Below, piece by piece: positions 34,303 to 43,471 of a stretch of 64,000 bases of DNA. Each line of letters begins with the position of its first letter. The stretch's first letter is position 1. The notes under the pieces were generated by a model. It made no database searches. It saw nothing but the letters and a program-made list of their open reading frames with translations, and had not been told where the DNA came from. The translations under genes and the position numbers were made by a program. Source of the DNA: Desulfomonile tiedjei (GTDB lineage: Bacteria > Desulfobacterota > Desulfomonilia > Desulfomonilales > Desulfomonilaceae); the NCBI GenBank assembly GCA_016212925.1, contig JACRDF010000035.1, forward strand, positions 1 through 64,000, written 5' to 3'.

Positions 34303-36186
34303 TTATCCCGTCCTGGAAATCACGCCCGTCTCTTGTCGAAATTGCTCGTGCCACTCATTGAAAAAGATCAGCAGCCAAAGCCTGTGAGTATGATCGGCCC
34401 GTCCCAGTTGGTGCTCTTTCCAAAGGTCTTCAACACCCTTTTTGTCGAAAAGACCGTGGGTACTCTCCATCAGCCGCTGTTCGCCCCAACTCTTCAGCCT
34501 ACCCTTGAACCAGGAGCCAAGAGGTATTTGGAACCCATACTTGGATCGCCCTAGTATCTCGGCCGGGACGCGTCCCTGTGCAGCATCGCGAAGAATCCTC
34601 TTGGTCCCGACGCCTCTTATCTTGAACCTCAACGGCATCCGGCCGGCAAGCTCGACAACTCGATAGTCCAGCAGCGGGCTGCGCACCTCCAGGGCGTGAG
34701 CCATGCTCATTCTATCCACTTTGGTGAGGATGTCCTCTGCCAAGTATGTCTGAAGGTCGGTCAGCATCATGCGGCTGACTGGATCCAGTCCCATCCATTG
34801 TCTCGCGGCTGAGATTACGGGGTCCAAGTCAGCTTGATAGTGCAGACCGGTCAATCCCGCGACTTGTGGAACCGAAAAGGTCCTGGGCACCACTGCTAGA
34901 GGGTTGTCACGAATACGTCCGGACGCCTCCACGAAAAGAAGCAACTTCTTGGCCGCGCTGGTTCCGTAATAGTCCGTGGTCGCAGGCAAACTCCGTACCA
35001 AGGGTTCTATGACCTTGCGTCTCAGCGCGGTTGGCAACAGATCGTAGATCAGTTGAACGCGGCGGGCCAGATACCTTTCGTACCCGCCAAAGAGTTCGTC
35101 GCCCCCATCACCGGACAGGGCCACGGTAACGTGCTGCCGGGTCATTTCGCAAAGGCGCCAGGTAGGGATCGCTGATGAATCCCCGAAGGGCTCACCAAAA
35201 TGGCGAACCATCTTCGGCAACAGGTCTTCAACACCGTAATCAACCGGTTGCTCGCTGTGATCGGTTGCTAGAGCCTCCGCGGCCAGCCTGGACCATTTAG
35301 ATTCGTCATGGCTGGTTCCCGGAAAGGATATGCTGAATGTCCGTACCCTGTTGGAAACGTTTTCGCGCATAAGGGCCGTGATCAAGGTGGAATCCAGGCC
35401 CCCGCTGAGAAAAGAGCCCAGGGGCACGTCCGATATGAGCCGCAAACGAACTGCATCTTGAAGCAAGTCCAGCAGGGCGCTTCTCTGGGATGGGTAGTCG
35501 TTCGATTCCTCAGGAAAAGGGGGCTCCCAGTAACGCCAAACGCGAAATCCCCCGGCATCGAAGATCGCCGCATGAGCAGCGGGAAGTTTGAACACTCCCT
35601 TGAAAATCGAGTCCGGAGCCGGGATGAAGTCGTAAAGAAGGTATTCAAAAACCGCCTGATTATTCAGGTCTCGAGGAACGGCCGGATCTCGAAGCAGAGA
35701 ATAAAGCTCAGACGAAAAGCTGACTCTGTCCTTGGCATGAGTGTAATAAAGCGGCTTCTTTCCTAAACGATCGCGTGCCAGAAACAGTCGTTTCTCGCGA
35801 TCGTCCCATATAGCGAAGCTGAACATGCCGTTGAGGTCATCCAGCATGGCTTCTTTTTTTTGGAGGTACAGCTCCAACAAGACCTCAGTGTCCGATTGGG
35901 TCCGGAACCTATGGCCTTTGCTTTCCAGGAACTTGCGGATTTCACGGAAGTTGTAGATCTCGCCATTGAAAACCACCGCGGTGGTTCCATCTTGTGACAG
36001 CATGGGTTGCCCGGCGGAAACGGAAAGATCGATTATTGACAGCCTTCGGAACCCGAAAACACACGCGGGAAAAGCATGAGTCCCGCCCATGTCGGGACCT
36101 CGGTGCTTCAGGCTGGAGGTCATAGCCTCAACCGTTCCACTGAACGGTTTCTCTGAGAAGTCAACAATTCCGCAAATTCCGCACAT
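34303..36186 (-). CDS. asnB: glutamine-hydrolysing asparagine synthetase
   Basis: A 627-residue class II amidotransferase that makes asparagine, or amidates related acids, from glutamine and ATP. The start is fixed by Cys2 in MCGICGIVDF, the glutaminase nucleophile. The glutaminase half (FNGEIYNFREIR) runs to about residue 210. The synthetase half has the ATP-pyrophosphatase loop SGGLDSTL and ALSGDGGDELFGGYERY. Members of this length are often in polysaccharide or secondary-metabolite clusters, but no such cluster is seen here. The gene stands alone on the minus strand. Confidence 0.95.
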   Translation of the reverse strand: MCGICGIVDFSEKPFSGTVEAMTSSLKHRGPDMGGTHAFPACVFGFRRLSIIDLSVSAGQPMLSQDGTTAVVFNGEIYNFREIRKFLESKGHRFRTQSDTEVLLELYLQKKEAMLDDLNGMFSFAIWDDREKRLFLARDRLGKKPLYYTHAKDRVSFSSELYSLLRDPAVPRDLNNQAVFEYLLYDFIPAPDSIFKGVFKLPAAHAAIFDAGGFRVWRYWEPPFPEESNDYPSQRSALLDLLQDAVRLRLISDVPLGSFLSGGLDSTLITALMRENVSNRVRTFSISFPGTSHDESKWSRLAAEALATDHSEQPVDYGVEDLLPKMVRHFGEPFGDSSAIPTWRLCEMTRQHVTVALSGDGGDELFGGYERYLARRVQLIYDLLPTALRRKVIEPLVRSLPATTDYYGTSAAKKLLLFVEASGRIRDNPLAVVPRTFSVPQVAGLTGLHYQADLDPVISAARQWMGLDPVSRMMLTDLQTYLAEDILTKVDRMSMAHALEVRSPLLDYRVVELAGRMPLRFKIRGVGTKRILRDAAQGRVPAEILGRSKYGFQIPLGSWFKGRLKSWGEQRLMESTHGLFDKKGVEDLWKEHQLGRADHTHRLWLLIFFNEWHEQFRQETGVISRTG

Positions 36187-36332
36187 TCGGACGCCCTCGG
36201 ATGCCGTGGTTCGGCCGGCAAATGGGAAAATATACCAAACCGCGGCTTATTGGAAGCGAAGCAGTCTGTTCCGTACCCAACTGGTGGAATGAGTGGTGCC
36301 AATGCGCGGTCAAACAGGTGACAATGGGTGCA

Positions 36333-36404
36333 GCCGACCCTGGCAGGTCTCTGAAGCGAAGTCAGGTCAGGCGTTCGTAGCGGAGGAGATCTGCCAGGGT
36401 CGGC
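36333..36404. repeat. inverted repeat GCCGACCCTGGCAG
   Basis: GCCGACCCTGGCAG (36333-36346) and CTGCCAGGGTCGGC (36391-36404) form perfect 14-base arms around 44 bases. The inner sequence resembles a widespread intergenic repeat. No gene is found in 36187-36589. Confidence 0.65.
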
Positions 36405-36589
36405 AAGGAACCAACTTTTCAATGGTACTCATTTGAAAGCGCATAGGCACGAGTTCACCGGAATGAACACCGCAAGGCCAGAACTCGCTTCCATCTTCGT
36501 TAAACCTTGACTTGATACCGGTCGTTCATTATTCTTTAACGTGTTGAACAAAATACAACATCGTGAAATCGCTTCTACCGGAGACACTC

Positions 36590-37834
36590 ATGGCCGAGCA
36601 AGATAAGGCTAAAAGAAAGTCGTTCGCAGCGGCTTCTGAAATGAAAAGACTGATGGCCGATCATTTTCACTCGCTGGATGCAGCGAAAAAGGCCGGCCGG
36701 CCCAAAGTTGCCTGGTGCACTTCCGTAGGACCCGCGGAACTCCTCCACGCTATGGGATTCCTCGTCTATTATCCTGAAAATCACGGCGCTCTTTTGGGCG
36801 CGACTCGCATGGCCACGGATTTCATTCCGGTAGCCAATTCAATCGGGTACTCGCCGGACATCTGTTCCTACCTCACGTCCGACGTGGGCGCCTACCTCAA
36901 GGGACAGACGCCGCTGACCAAGTCCTATGGGTTGGAATCCATCCCAAAGGCCGACATTCTGGTCTATAACACCAACCAGTGCCGAGACGTTCAGGACTGG
37001 TTCGCCTTTTACGCGCGTGAATGGGATGTTCCGCTCGTGGGAATACACACGCACCGAAACATTAAGGCGGTCCAACAGTACCACATCACGGATCTGGCAG
37101 CTCAGATGAAAGCCATGATCCCCACCCTGGAGCAAGTGTCCGGGAATCGATTCGACGTGGATCGGCTCCGTGAGGTCGTATCGCTTTCCCTGGAATGCAC
37201 CAGGCTCTGGCGACAAGTCCTGGAATGCGGAGCTGCCAAGCCCGCGCCGTTGACCTTTTTCGACGCCAGTATTCATATGGCTCCGGCGGTGGTCCTCCGA
37301 GGATTGCCCGAAGCAGTGGAGTACTATAAGTTGCTCCTGAACGAACTGGACGAGCGCATTGCACAAAAGACCGCGGCAATAGACGGCGAACGCCACAGGA
37401 TCTACTGGGACGGCATGCCCATCTGGGGGAAGCTCAGGGATCTGAGCGACCAGTTTTCATCGCTCAAAACAAATATCGTCGCGTCAACCTACTGCAATAG
37501 CTGGATCTTTGACGCATTCGACCCCGCGGAACCCTTCGAGTCCATGGCCAGAGCGTACACGGAGCTTTTTATCGTTCGAGACGAATCCTATAAAGAGGCG
37601 TACATGGACCAATGGATCGAGCGCTTCGGGGTGGACGGCGTGATTTTCCACGACGCGAAAACATGCCCGAACAACTCCAACAGCCGTTACTCCATGCCCC
37701 AACGCATGACCAAACGCCTCAAGGTCCCCTCGCTGGTAATCCAAGGCGACCTTAACGACCTGCGATGCTACTCCGAAGAACAAACTAAGACCAATATAGA
37801 AGCATTCATCGAACAACTAGACGACCAACGGTGA
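36590..37834 (+). CDS. 2-hydroxyacyl-CoA dehydratase / benzoyl-CoA reductase-type subunit (HgdB-like)
   Basis: A 414-residue protein of the 2-hydroxyglutaryl-CoA dehydratase D-component family (HgdB, BcrB/C). Family-like parts are VAWCTSVGPAELLHAMGF, a possible cluster cysteine with the start of the Rossmann-like half, DICSYLTSDVGAYL, YNTNQCRDVQDWFAF and CPNNSNSRY near the end. Several cysteines can ligate the [4Fe-4S] cluster. I start it at the ATG at 36590, preceded by GGAG. Only one such subunit is encoded here, whereas most systems have two. The activase gene follows after a 480-base gap holding two family-1 repeats, so the two are probably partners. Substrate unknown: aromatic CoA and hydroxyacyl-CoA are both possible. 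Confidence 0.9.
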   Translation: MAEQDKAKRKSFAAASEMKRLMADHFHSLDAAKKAGRPKVAWCTSVGPAELLHAMGFLVYYPENHGALLGATRMATDFIPVANSIGYSPDICSYLTSDVGAYLKGQTPLTKSYGLESIPKADILVYNTNQCRDVQDWFAFYAREWDVPLVGIHTHRNIKAVQQYHITDLAAQMKAMIPTLEQVSGNRFDVDRLREVVSLSLECTRLWRQVLECGAAKPAPLTFFDASIHMAPAVVLRGLPEAVEYYKLLLNELDERIAQKTAAIDGERHRIYWDGMPIWGKLRDLSDQFSSLKTNIVASTYCNSWIFDAFDPAEPFESMARAYTELFIVRDESYKEAYMDQWIERFGVDGVIFHDAKTCPNNSNSRYSMPQRMTKRLKVPSLVIQGDLNDLRCYSEEQTKTNIEAFIEQLDDQR

Positions 37835-37894
37835 CGCGGGAGGAGGAAGGAAGAAGGAAAAGGGAAGAGAGAAGAGAGAAGAGGAGAAGGATTT

Positions 37895-37996
37895 GCAGGG
37901 GAACCCCTTTTTGCAAAAAGGGGTTCCCCTGCACCCCTCCCCAAAAACTCCATTGTACGTTCCTTGTTTCCAGGCAGGGCCTGGAAACAAGGAACG
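37895..37996 (-). repeat. family-1 composite repeat, copy D (reverse)
   Basis: Hairpin GGGGAACCCCTTTTTGC with its right arm GCAAAAAGGGGTTCCCC (37895-37932), core CACCCCTCCCCAAAAACTC, then the inverted repeat CGTTCCTTGTTTCCAGGC and GCCTGGAAACAAGGAACG (37958-37996). Confidence 0.8.
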
Positions 37997-38183
37997 CTCT
38001 TCGTCAAAACGATGAACGGAAACAGAAGTCGGCCCTGGTCAGGGTTTGAAGGCAAATCTGTCGCCGGCCCTCCTTGCGACTGCGGGTTCAGAACGGCGTT
38101 GAGGTAAAGTTGGCTGAGAGGGCGAGGAGGCTCCGTGACATCGGCATCATGGCGAAGGCAACGAATTCCTTAAAGAAGATATA

Positions 38184-38238
38184 GGAGTTTTTGGGGTGGG
38201 GTCCGGGGAGGGCGTTTTTGCAAAAACGCCCTCCCCGG
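38184..38238 (+). repeat. family-1 composite repeat, copy E
   Basis: Core GGAGTTTTTGGGGTGGGGT (38184-38202), then hairpin GGGGAGGGCGTTTTTGC with its right arm GCAAAAACGCCCTCCCC (38203-38238). No clear second inverted repeat is visible in front of it. Confidence 0.8.
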
Positions 38239-38317
38239 CTTCCTCTCTCCTCTCTTCTCCCCATCTCCTCCCTCCCCTTCCCTCACCTCCACATCTCACC
38301 CACCCCACAGGTGACAC

Positions 38318-39088
38318 ATGGCGCGCGATTTTGGAGGCGGAGTCGATGTCGGCTCCTGCACGACTAAGGCAGTAGTAGTTGACAAAGAGGAGCGCATCCT
38401 CGGGAGTCATGTGCTTTATTCCGGCACTGATTTCGAGGTTGCGTCGGAGACCGCGTGGACAGAGTGTTTACGGGCCGCGGGACTCGACCGCGCGGATGTT
38501 ACGTCCGTAATATCGACGGGATACGGTAGGAGGAGTGTTCCTTTCGCGTCGTCGAATCGGACGGAGATCTCATGTCATGGTCGGGGCTGTCTGCATTTCT
38601 TTCCCGGCCCGATCACGGTGGTGGACATCGGAGGACAGGACAATAAGGTCATAAAGCTGGACAAAGACGGGCATCGGGTGAGTTTCAAAATGAACCGAAA
38701 ATGCGCTGCCGGAACAGGCGCATTCCTTGAAGAGATGGCTTTGCGGCTCCGCCTCCCGCTCCAAGACCTTGACGGACTGGCTCGAAACGCGGACGGTGAA
38801 GTCGCTCTGGGAAGTTATTGCACGGTCTTTACAGCCACGGAGGTGCTGGAGAAGATCAAGGCCGGCCATCGAGTGGAACAGATCGTCAGAGGCCTCTTCC
38901 ATTCCGTGGTGAAGCGAATCATGGAAATGGACGTGTTGACCGACACCGTCGTACTCACCGGTGGCGTGATCGAACACAACCCTTTCCTCGCGGAACTCAT
39001 CAAACAGCATACCGCCAGCCCCGTCGCCATACCGCCGCATCCGCAAATTACCGGCGCTCTCGGAGCCGCTCTATACGCAGTGGTGTAG
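38318..39088 (+). CDS. acyl-CoA dehydratase activase (BadF/BcrA/HgdC family)
   Basis: A 256-residue ATPase of the ASKHA fold that injects a high-energy electron into 2-hydroxyacyl-CoA dehydratases or benzoyl-CoA reductases. The phosphate-binding loop GVDVGSCTTKAVVV is at residues 8-21. The cysteines holding the dimer-bridging [4Fe-4S] cluster are Cys129 (NRKCAAGTGAF) and Cys168 (GSYCTVF). After Cys168 the sequence is TATEV where related proteins commonly have AESEV. TGGVIEHNPF is the second nucleotide-binding segment. It probably serves the D-component at 36590-37834. The gene lies between inverted family-1 repeats E and F. Confidence 0.95.
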   Translation: MARDFGGGVDVGSCTTKAVVVDKEERILGSHVLYSGTDFEVASETAWTECLRAAGLDRADVTSVISTGYGRRSVPFASSNRTEISCHGRGCLHFFPGPITVVDIGGQDNKVIKLDKDGHRVSFKMNRKCAAGTGAFLEEMALRLRLPLQDLDGLARNADGEVALGSYCTVFTATEVLEKIKAGHRVEQIVRGLFHSVVKRIMEMDVLTDTVVLTGGVIEHNPFLAELIKQHTASPVAIPPHPQITGALGAALYAVV

Positions 39089-39107
39089 TAGTAAGGGAGT
39101 AAGAATT

Positions 39108-39214
39108 GCGGGGAGGACCTTTTTGCAAAAAGGTCCTCCCCGCACCCCTCTCCAAAAACTCCCGTATCATGCTTGCTTTGTGTCTTCCGCCATTGGCGGA
39201 AGACACAAAGCAAG
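39108..39214 (-). repeat. family-1 composite repeat, copy F (reverse)
   Basis: Hairpin GGGGAGGACCTTTTTGC with its right arm GCAAAAAGGTCCTCCCC (39108-39143), core ACCCCTCTCCAAAAACTCCC, then inverted repeat CTTGCTTTGTGTCTTCCGCC and GGCGGAAGACACAAAGCAAG (39172-39214). Twenty bases separate it from the activase stop. Confidence 0.8.
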
Positions 39215-39259
39215 TAATAAGCAGGGTTCTTCTAACTGGGGACAAACATCCTCGTGTAA

Positions 39260-39286
39260 GATGCGGTGAGCAAAGCGAACCGCATC
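39260..39286. repeat. hairpin of the GATGCGGTGA family
   Basis: GATGCGGT and ACCGCATC are separated by eleven bases. It is related to the longer element at 19265-19355. Confidence 0.55.
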
Positions 39287-39408
39287 TCTCGAAAAAACCG
39301 TAGGGTGCAATGCTTTGGGGTCACCGCGTCCTGGCAGTCTGCACGTTGCCCTGCGACGGAGGCGCTCTTGCCGAGATCTGGCACAGAAGGTTCCGATCAC
39401 ACTCTCTG

Positions 39409-40506
39409 CTACTTGAGGCCGAGCTTGTCCTTGGGTAGACGAGCCAAAACCGTCGCGGTAAGACTCCCAATGTATAGAAAATCCTTGGTTTCCGTGACTG
39501 CGGTATTCTGAGGATAAGTAGTCTGAGGGTCTTGCAGGTCCAGCAGAATCTTGCCGTTGCCGTCGACGGCAATGATGTGGCCGTAAGATTCGGCTTTCGG
39601 CCGCATGAAGGACGGCATACGCTGAATCATCTTCCGGGCGAAGGGATTGTCCGAGAGCTTGTCCACGAGCGGATTGCGTGGAGCAACCAATGCCACCCAG
39701 TATCGGCCGTCCAGCCCGCGGGTTATGTTGTCCGGAAATGCGGGCAGGGCTTCCACCAACGGCTCGGACGTTCCCTTTCGAGGGCCGGCTATCCAATAGC
39801 GGATGACGCGATAGCTGCCCGTTTCATTCACCAGCACATAGGTCTGATCGTGGCTAACCGCAACGCCGTTCGCGAAATCTAGGCCCTTGAGGAGTGTGCG
39901 GGCTTTTCGCGTCTCCGGCTCCCACACGAGCAATCTTCCAGTCCCACCGTGTTCCATGATTTCCAGGAGGCTGCCTCCCATGCTGCCGTAGTCTTTGGCT
40001 GCGAACTTCGTGGACGCGTCCGAAAAGTAGATCTTGCCGTCGTCTGCCACATCCACGTCATCCGCGTATCGGATCGGAATGCCATCCGCAACCGTCGCCA
40101 ATTCGCTGATCGAGCCGTCGGGGGCCACTGACAGGAGGCCCCGGTACGCGTCGGCAACTATCAGGTTCCCCTTCGGGTCGAATGCGAGTCCCAAAGGCCT
40201 GCCTTTGGTATCGGCCCAGTCCTCTGGGGAGGTCCCATCGGGCTTCAGCCGCACGATGAAGCCCTCGCCGGTGCTCACGTAGATCCGGCCTTGCTGATCC
40301 AAGACCACATCTTCAGGGCCGTGGTTTTTTCCTATGGGAAGTAATTGAAGGCCCTTGAGGCGCTCGTTTCGAGCAAACGGGCCGGTGTATCCCGGATTTG
40401 GCGGCGATTGCCATGCGACCGGCTCGATAGGAACAGGCCACACAAGGAAATAAACGCACACGATCCCGATAAATAACGCCAAAACCGCCAGTATCTTCTT
40501 GAGCAT
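39409..40506 (-). CDS. SMP-30/strictosidine-synthase-like beta-propeller protein
   Basis: A 365-residue protein with an N-terminal membrane anchor (ILAVLALFIGIVCVYFLVWP), followed by a six-bladed propeller. Blade-like repeats are GPEDVVLDQQGRIYVSTGEG, GRPLGLAFDPKGNLIVADAY and FANGVAVSHDQTYVLVNET. The family includes strictosidine synthase, gluconolactonases and APMAP; many members are calcium-dependent lactonases or esterases. The substrate is unknown. It is a single gene on the minus strand, at the end of the convergent pair with the activase. Confidence 0.87.
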   Translation of the reverse strand: MLKKILAVLALFIGIVCVYFLVWPVPIEPVAWQSPPNPGYTGPFARNERLKGLQLLPIGKNHGPEDVVLDQQGRIYVSTGEGFIVRLKPDGTSPEDWADTKGRPLGLAFDPKGNLIVADAYRGLLSVAPDGSISELATVADGIPIRYADDVDVADDGKIYFSDASTKFAAKDYGSMGGSLLEIMEHGGTGRLLVWEPETRKARTLLKGLDFANGVAVSHDQTYVLVNETGSYRVIRYWIAGPRKGTSEPLVEALPAFPDNITRGLDGRYWVALVAPRNPLVDKLSDNPFARKMIQRMPSFMRPKAESYGHIIAVDGNGKILLDLQDPQTTYPQNTAVTETKDFLYIGSLTATVLARLPKDKLGLK

Positions 40507-40656
40507 AGCCCCCTCCTTTTAGTCTCACCGAATCCGGATTTCCATCACCAGCCCAACATATCAGATGGTTGACTGGAAGAACATACATTTTTGTGACTTC
40601 ATGAAAAGAGTAAGTTACACATGAGGTAGGCATCTCCCATGAAGATGTCGGAGAAT

Positions 40657-40700
40657 TGTGGGGCAGGCTGGAATCCCGCGGCTCGCGGGACTGCCCCACA
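40657..40700. repeat. family-2-like palindrome
   Basis: TGTGGGGCAG and CTGCCCCACA enclose a second hairpin, TCCCGCGG/CTCGCGGGA. Confidence 0.6.
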
Positions 40701-40779
40701 AAAACAGCCCTGCCTCTGAAAGACGGAATACGCACGTTGGCACCCCGAAGAATCCCAAATCCGTAAGGGAGAAACCTTC

Positions 40780-41373
40780 TTGCCTCAGAGCAGTTGGCCG
40801 AGTATGGTTCTCCCTGGAAAGTATCGTCTAATGAGATCGTATGACACACGGAATCTTGGCCCGGGAAACTTCTGGGTCGGCGCGGCCGCAATGGCTTTCT
40901 TTGGTGGAGCTTCACTTCTGGCCGGTTATTGGGGTCTTGAAGAAATCCATCTGGAGTGGCTCCTTGGCCGCGAAGGCATTTCCATCACCGGCATCGTAGT
41001 GGGAAAGACCTCTGAGGACTGGGACGATCCGCCTTCCCGAAATTATTATCTGCTGTATACGTTCCGGGCGGACTCCAAGACCATAACCAAACGAGCCTCC
41101 GTGGATGAGGACTTGTGGCTCGGAGTCAAAGAAAAAGGCCCGATCAGCATCATCTACGTTCCCGGGAAGCCTGAGCTTAATCTTCCTGAGCCGCTGGGGA
41201 GATACACGGCAGCGAGCTTCCTTTTCCTGACAACGATGCTGGTGGCAGCGGGCGTGCTTTTTACCGCGATCCTTGTCCTAATGATATACCGAAAGAGCAT
41301 GGGACATTACAGGGCCGCGAAATGGTTTGTCACCGCGGATGATTTGGCCAAGCACAGAGAAAAGGCTTCATGA
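40780..41373 (+). CDS. DUF3592-like membrane protein
   Basis: A 197-residue protein with two membrane helices: AMAFFGGASLLAGYWG near residue 38 and SFLFLTTMLVAAGVLFTAIL near residue 150. Between them is a soluble beta domain (TGIVVGKTSEDWDDPPSRNY ... VYVPGKP) resembling DUF3592. The start is taken at TTG 40780 because AAGGGAG lies eight bases upstream; ATG codons at 40804 and 40831 are alternatives. The stop is 12 bases before the next gene, so the two are probably co-transcribed. Confidence 0.8.
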   Translation: MPQSSWPSMVLPGKYRLMRSYDTRNLGPGNFWVGAAAMAFFGGASLLAGYWGLEEIHLEWLLGREGISITGIVVGKTSEDWDDPPSRNYYLLYTFRADSKTITKRASVDEDLWLGVKEKGPISIIYVPGKPELNLPEPLGRYTAASFLFLTTMLVAAGVLFTAILVLMIYRKSMGHYRAAKWFVTADDLAKHREKAS

Positions 41374-41385
41374 GGAGGAGTGACA

Positions 41386-41847
41386 GTGCGAAAGAAAGAC
41401 CGAGAGATTACCGATCCGGCGATCCTGAAATCCATTATGTTAAAAGCGCAGGTTTGTCGTGTCGGTCTGAGCCTGAACGATGTTCCATACGTTGTGCCGG
41501 TAAATTTCGGTTTCAAGGACAATCGAATCTATTTTCATTCTTCGCTCAAAGGAATGAAAATTGACATCCTGCGGCAGAACAGCAACGTTTGCTTTGAAAT
41601 GGAATGTGACGTGGAAGTGGTTCATGCTGAAGCCGCCTGCGACTGGACCGCCAAATTCCTCAGTATAATCGGCTTCGGAAAAGCCCACATTGTAGAAGAC
41701 TTCTCCGAAAAATTAGAAGGCCTCGCCATCATCATGGAGCACTATTCGCCTTCCCTTAGCTACGAATTTCCCGAAGAAAAGGTAAACAAGGCCGCCATCA
41801 TCAGAATCGACATCGAGAGCATGACCGGCAAGAAGCTTGGATACTAA
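41386..41847 (+). CDS. pyridoxamine 5'-phosphate oxidase-family flavin-binding protein (NimA-like)
   Basis: A 153-residue split-barrel protein. The FMN-binding pattern VCRVGLSLNDVPYVVPVNF plus RIYFHSSLKGMKIDILRQN is the signature of small PNPOx/NimA-like proteins, which bind FMN or haem and may reduce nitro compounds or act in stress defence. It starts at GTG 41386 with AGGAGG seven bases upstream. It follows the DUF3592-like gene and is likely its operon partner. Confidence 0.88.
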   Translation: MRKKDREITDPAILKSIMLKAQVCRVGLSLNDVPYVVPVNFGFKDNRIYFHSSLKGMKIDILRQNSNVCFEMECDVEVVHAEAACDWTAKFLSIIGFGKAHIVEDFSEKLEGLAIIMEHYSPSLSYEFPEEKVNKAAIIRIDIESMTGKKLGY

Positions 41848-42187
41848 TTGGCTGGCTCGACCCTAATATCAGATTGCCGCGCGTACACCCACGCCCTGGA
41901 GAAAAATGACCTCCGGCCTTTTGAACCGCGACCCGTTCGCGGCCTAGTGCTGATCCAAGTCACCGGATCTCATCCGCTTGTAGCTTGAGGTCCGGTGCTC
42001 GCTCGCTTCTGGACAAGTCGGGCTCTCCACGACCGAGCAAACCCGGATGGTCGCGGGAGACGCAAAGTGTGTTTTCATAGTACCGAAAATTCCTTGACTC
42101 GTTCCATGAAGGCAGCTATTTAGATGCTGGAGCCGCGTCTCGTCGGAGTGGCCGTTAAGTAAGTCCATTCCCTCGGCTCCACCCCGT
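41848..42187. other. intergenic, nothing recognised
   Basis: No gene, repeat or promoter I can support. Short open frames in both directions look random. Confidence 0.4.
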
Positions 42188-43471
42188 TTAAGGCAGCCCG
42201 TGTTTTCCATGTGTACGCGTCCACAGAAAGTCAGTTAGCCGCCCCATTGCTTCCACACTAGCCAGTTCGAGTATAACGTCACGTATGAATGCCAAATGTG
42301 GCTTATATGGATAGAAAGGTTTAGTCATAAACCTGGGGACCGAAAAATTGTAGGACACCACTTTTGCACTTAAGTTGATCCGTTCTCTCTGGTACCCAAG
42401 GTACACCTGAAGCCTTTCCTTTAGGCCACGAAGTTCGGCAGCGAATGCCCTAAGAGCCGAAGGCCTGTCGATGTCTTTACAGTCCACATATATGTATTTA
42501 AGCAGTTCGCGTAGGCGCTTAGGCCCCTCAGACTCGCGCAACTCCAAGGCCATGTTTATTATGTTTTCACCACCACCTCCGAACATACTGTGCTCGTATT
42601 GGCGCAACACATAACTCAAGAACGGAGGCATCTCCACATCAAACGTCTGAATTCCAAAAACATTGTCGTCCTTTTCGTTGCAACTTTGCCAGAAACGCCG
42701 AAAGAATCCATTCATGTCATTAAGATAGTTTCGCTCTCTAATATATTCTTCATAGCGCCTGTCCCGCTCAGGGGGGAGCTGCGCGGAATGAAGTTTAATT
42801 TTTCTCGTGTTGGGGTGGTTATCATAAAGAATGCATTTGGCGTTATACATGTTTCTCAAGGGGTGTGGCATGTAGTCACAACCCAGCAACTTGCCTGCTT
42901 GTCTATAGTAAACGGTTCGAATTGCAGACCAGGCAACAGCTTTCGCAAGGCCCACCGTCGCGCGGTTATAGGCCTTTGGCGAAAATTCTCGCAGGTTCTG
43001 AGATTCATCCCCCGACTTGGGCAGAAATTGAATTAGAGACCTTGTTACTGTGTTATTGTACTTGTTTTCGACGCCAAACGCTTTGAGCACAAGGAATGAT
43101 TCAGATCCTCTCCAGGCGTGGCGAAAAAGTATCGCCATGTCATTGAACAATTCCGCAAAGTCCGTTGCCAGATGTTGGCCTAAATGCCAATTATGGACGT
43201 GGGCTCTAGCGTGCTTCAACATCCGATTACTTAAGGGCTCGGGTATGCTCTCAAAGCTGACAAAGTCATAGGGAAGCCAGGCCTTTCGTTCTTCACTGAA
43301 TTCCGGTTTGTAATCATCTAGTATGTATATCTCATCGGAGATTATGAGGTTGTCGATAAGCACCCTGAGCGCACTAACATCCAGGTCAAAGAGGTCTCTG
43401 TTGGGGTTCGGTATCAATCCGATTGCCCTAAACGCAGCCGTGAGGGTAGAGTTATCAAGAAGCGCCCTCAT
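42188..43471 (-). CDS. orphan protein of unknown function
   Basis: A 427-residue protein with no domain I recognise. It looks soluble, with charged and aromatic residues spread throughout and no membrane segment or repeat. Patches such as FVSFESIPEPLSNRML, HNWHLGQHLATDFAELFNDM and YIYVDCKDIDRPSALRAF are well formed, so it is clearly a real protein. GAGAGGTG precedes the ATG. Base use appears AT-richer than in neighbouring genes, and it has no operon partner. It sits next to a toxin-antitoxin pair. Possibly acquired by transfer. Confidence 0.82.
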   Translation of the reverse strand: MRALLDNSTLTAAFRAIGLIPNPNRDLFDLDVSALRVLIDNLIISDEIYILDDYKPEFSEERKAWLPYDFVSFESIPEPLSNRMLKHARAHVHNWHLGQHLATDFAELFNDMAILFRHAWRGSESFLVLKAFGVENKYNNTVTRSLIQFLPKSGDESQNLREFSPKAYNRATVGLAKAVAWSAIRTVYYRQAGKLLGCDYMPHPLRNMYNAKCILYDNHPNTRKIKLHSAQLPPERDRRYEEYIRERNYLNDMNGFFRRFWQSCNEKDDNVFGIQTFDVEMPPFLSYVLRQYEHSMFGGGGENIINMALELRESEGPKRLRELLKYIYVDCKDIDRPSALRAFAAELRGLKERLQVYLGYQRERINLSAKVVSYNFSVPRFMTKPFYPYKPHLAFIRDVILELASVEAMGRLTDFLWTRTHGKHGLP

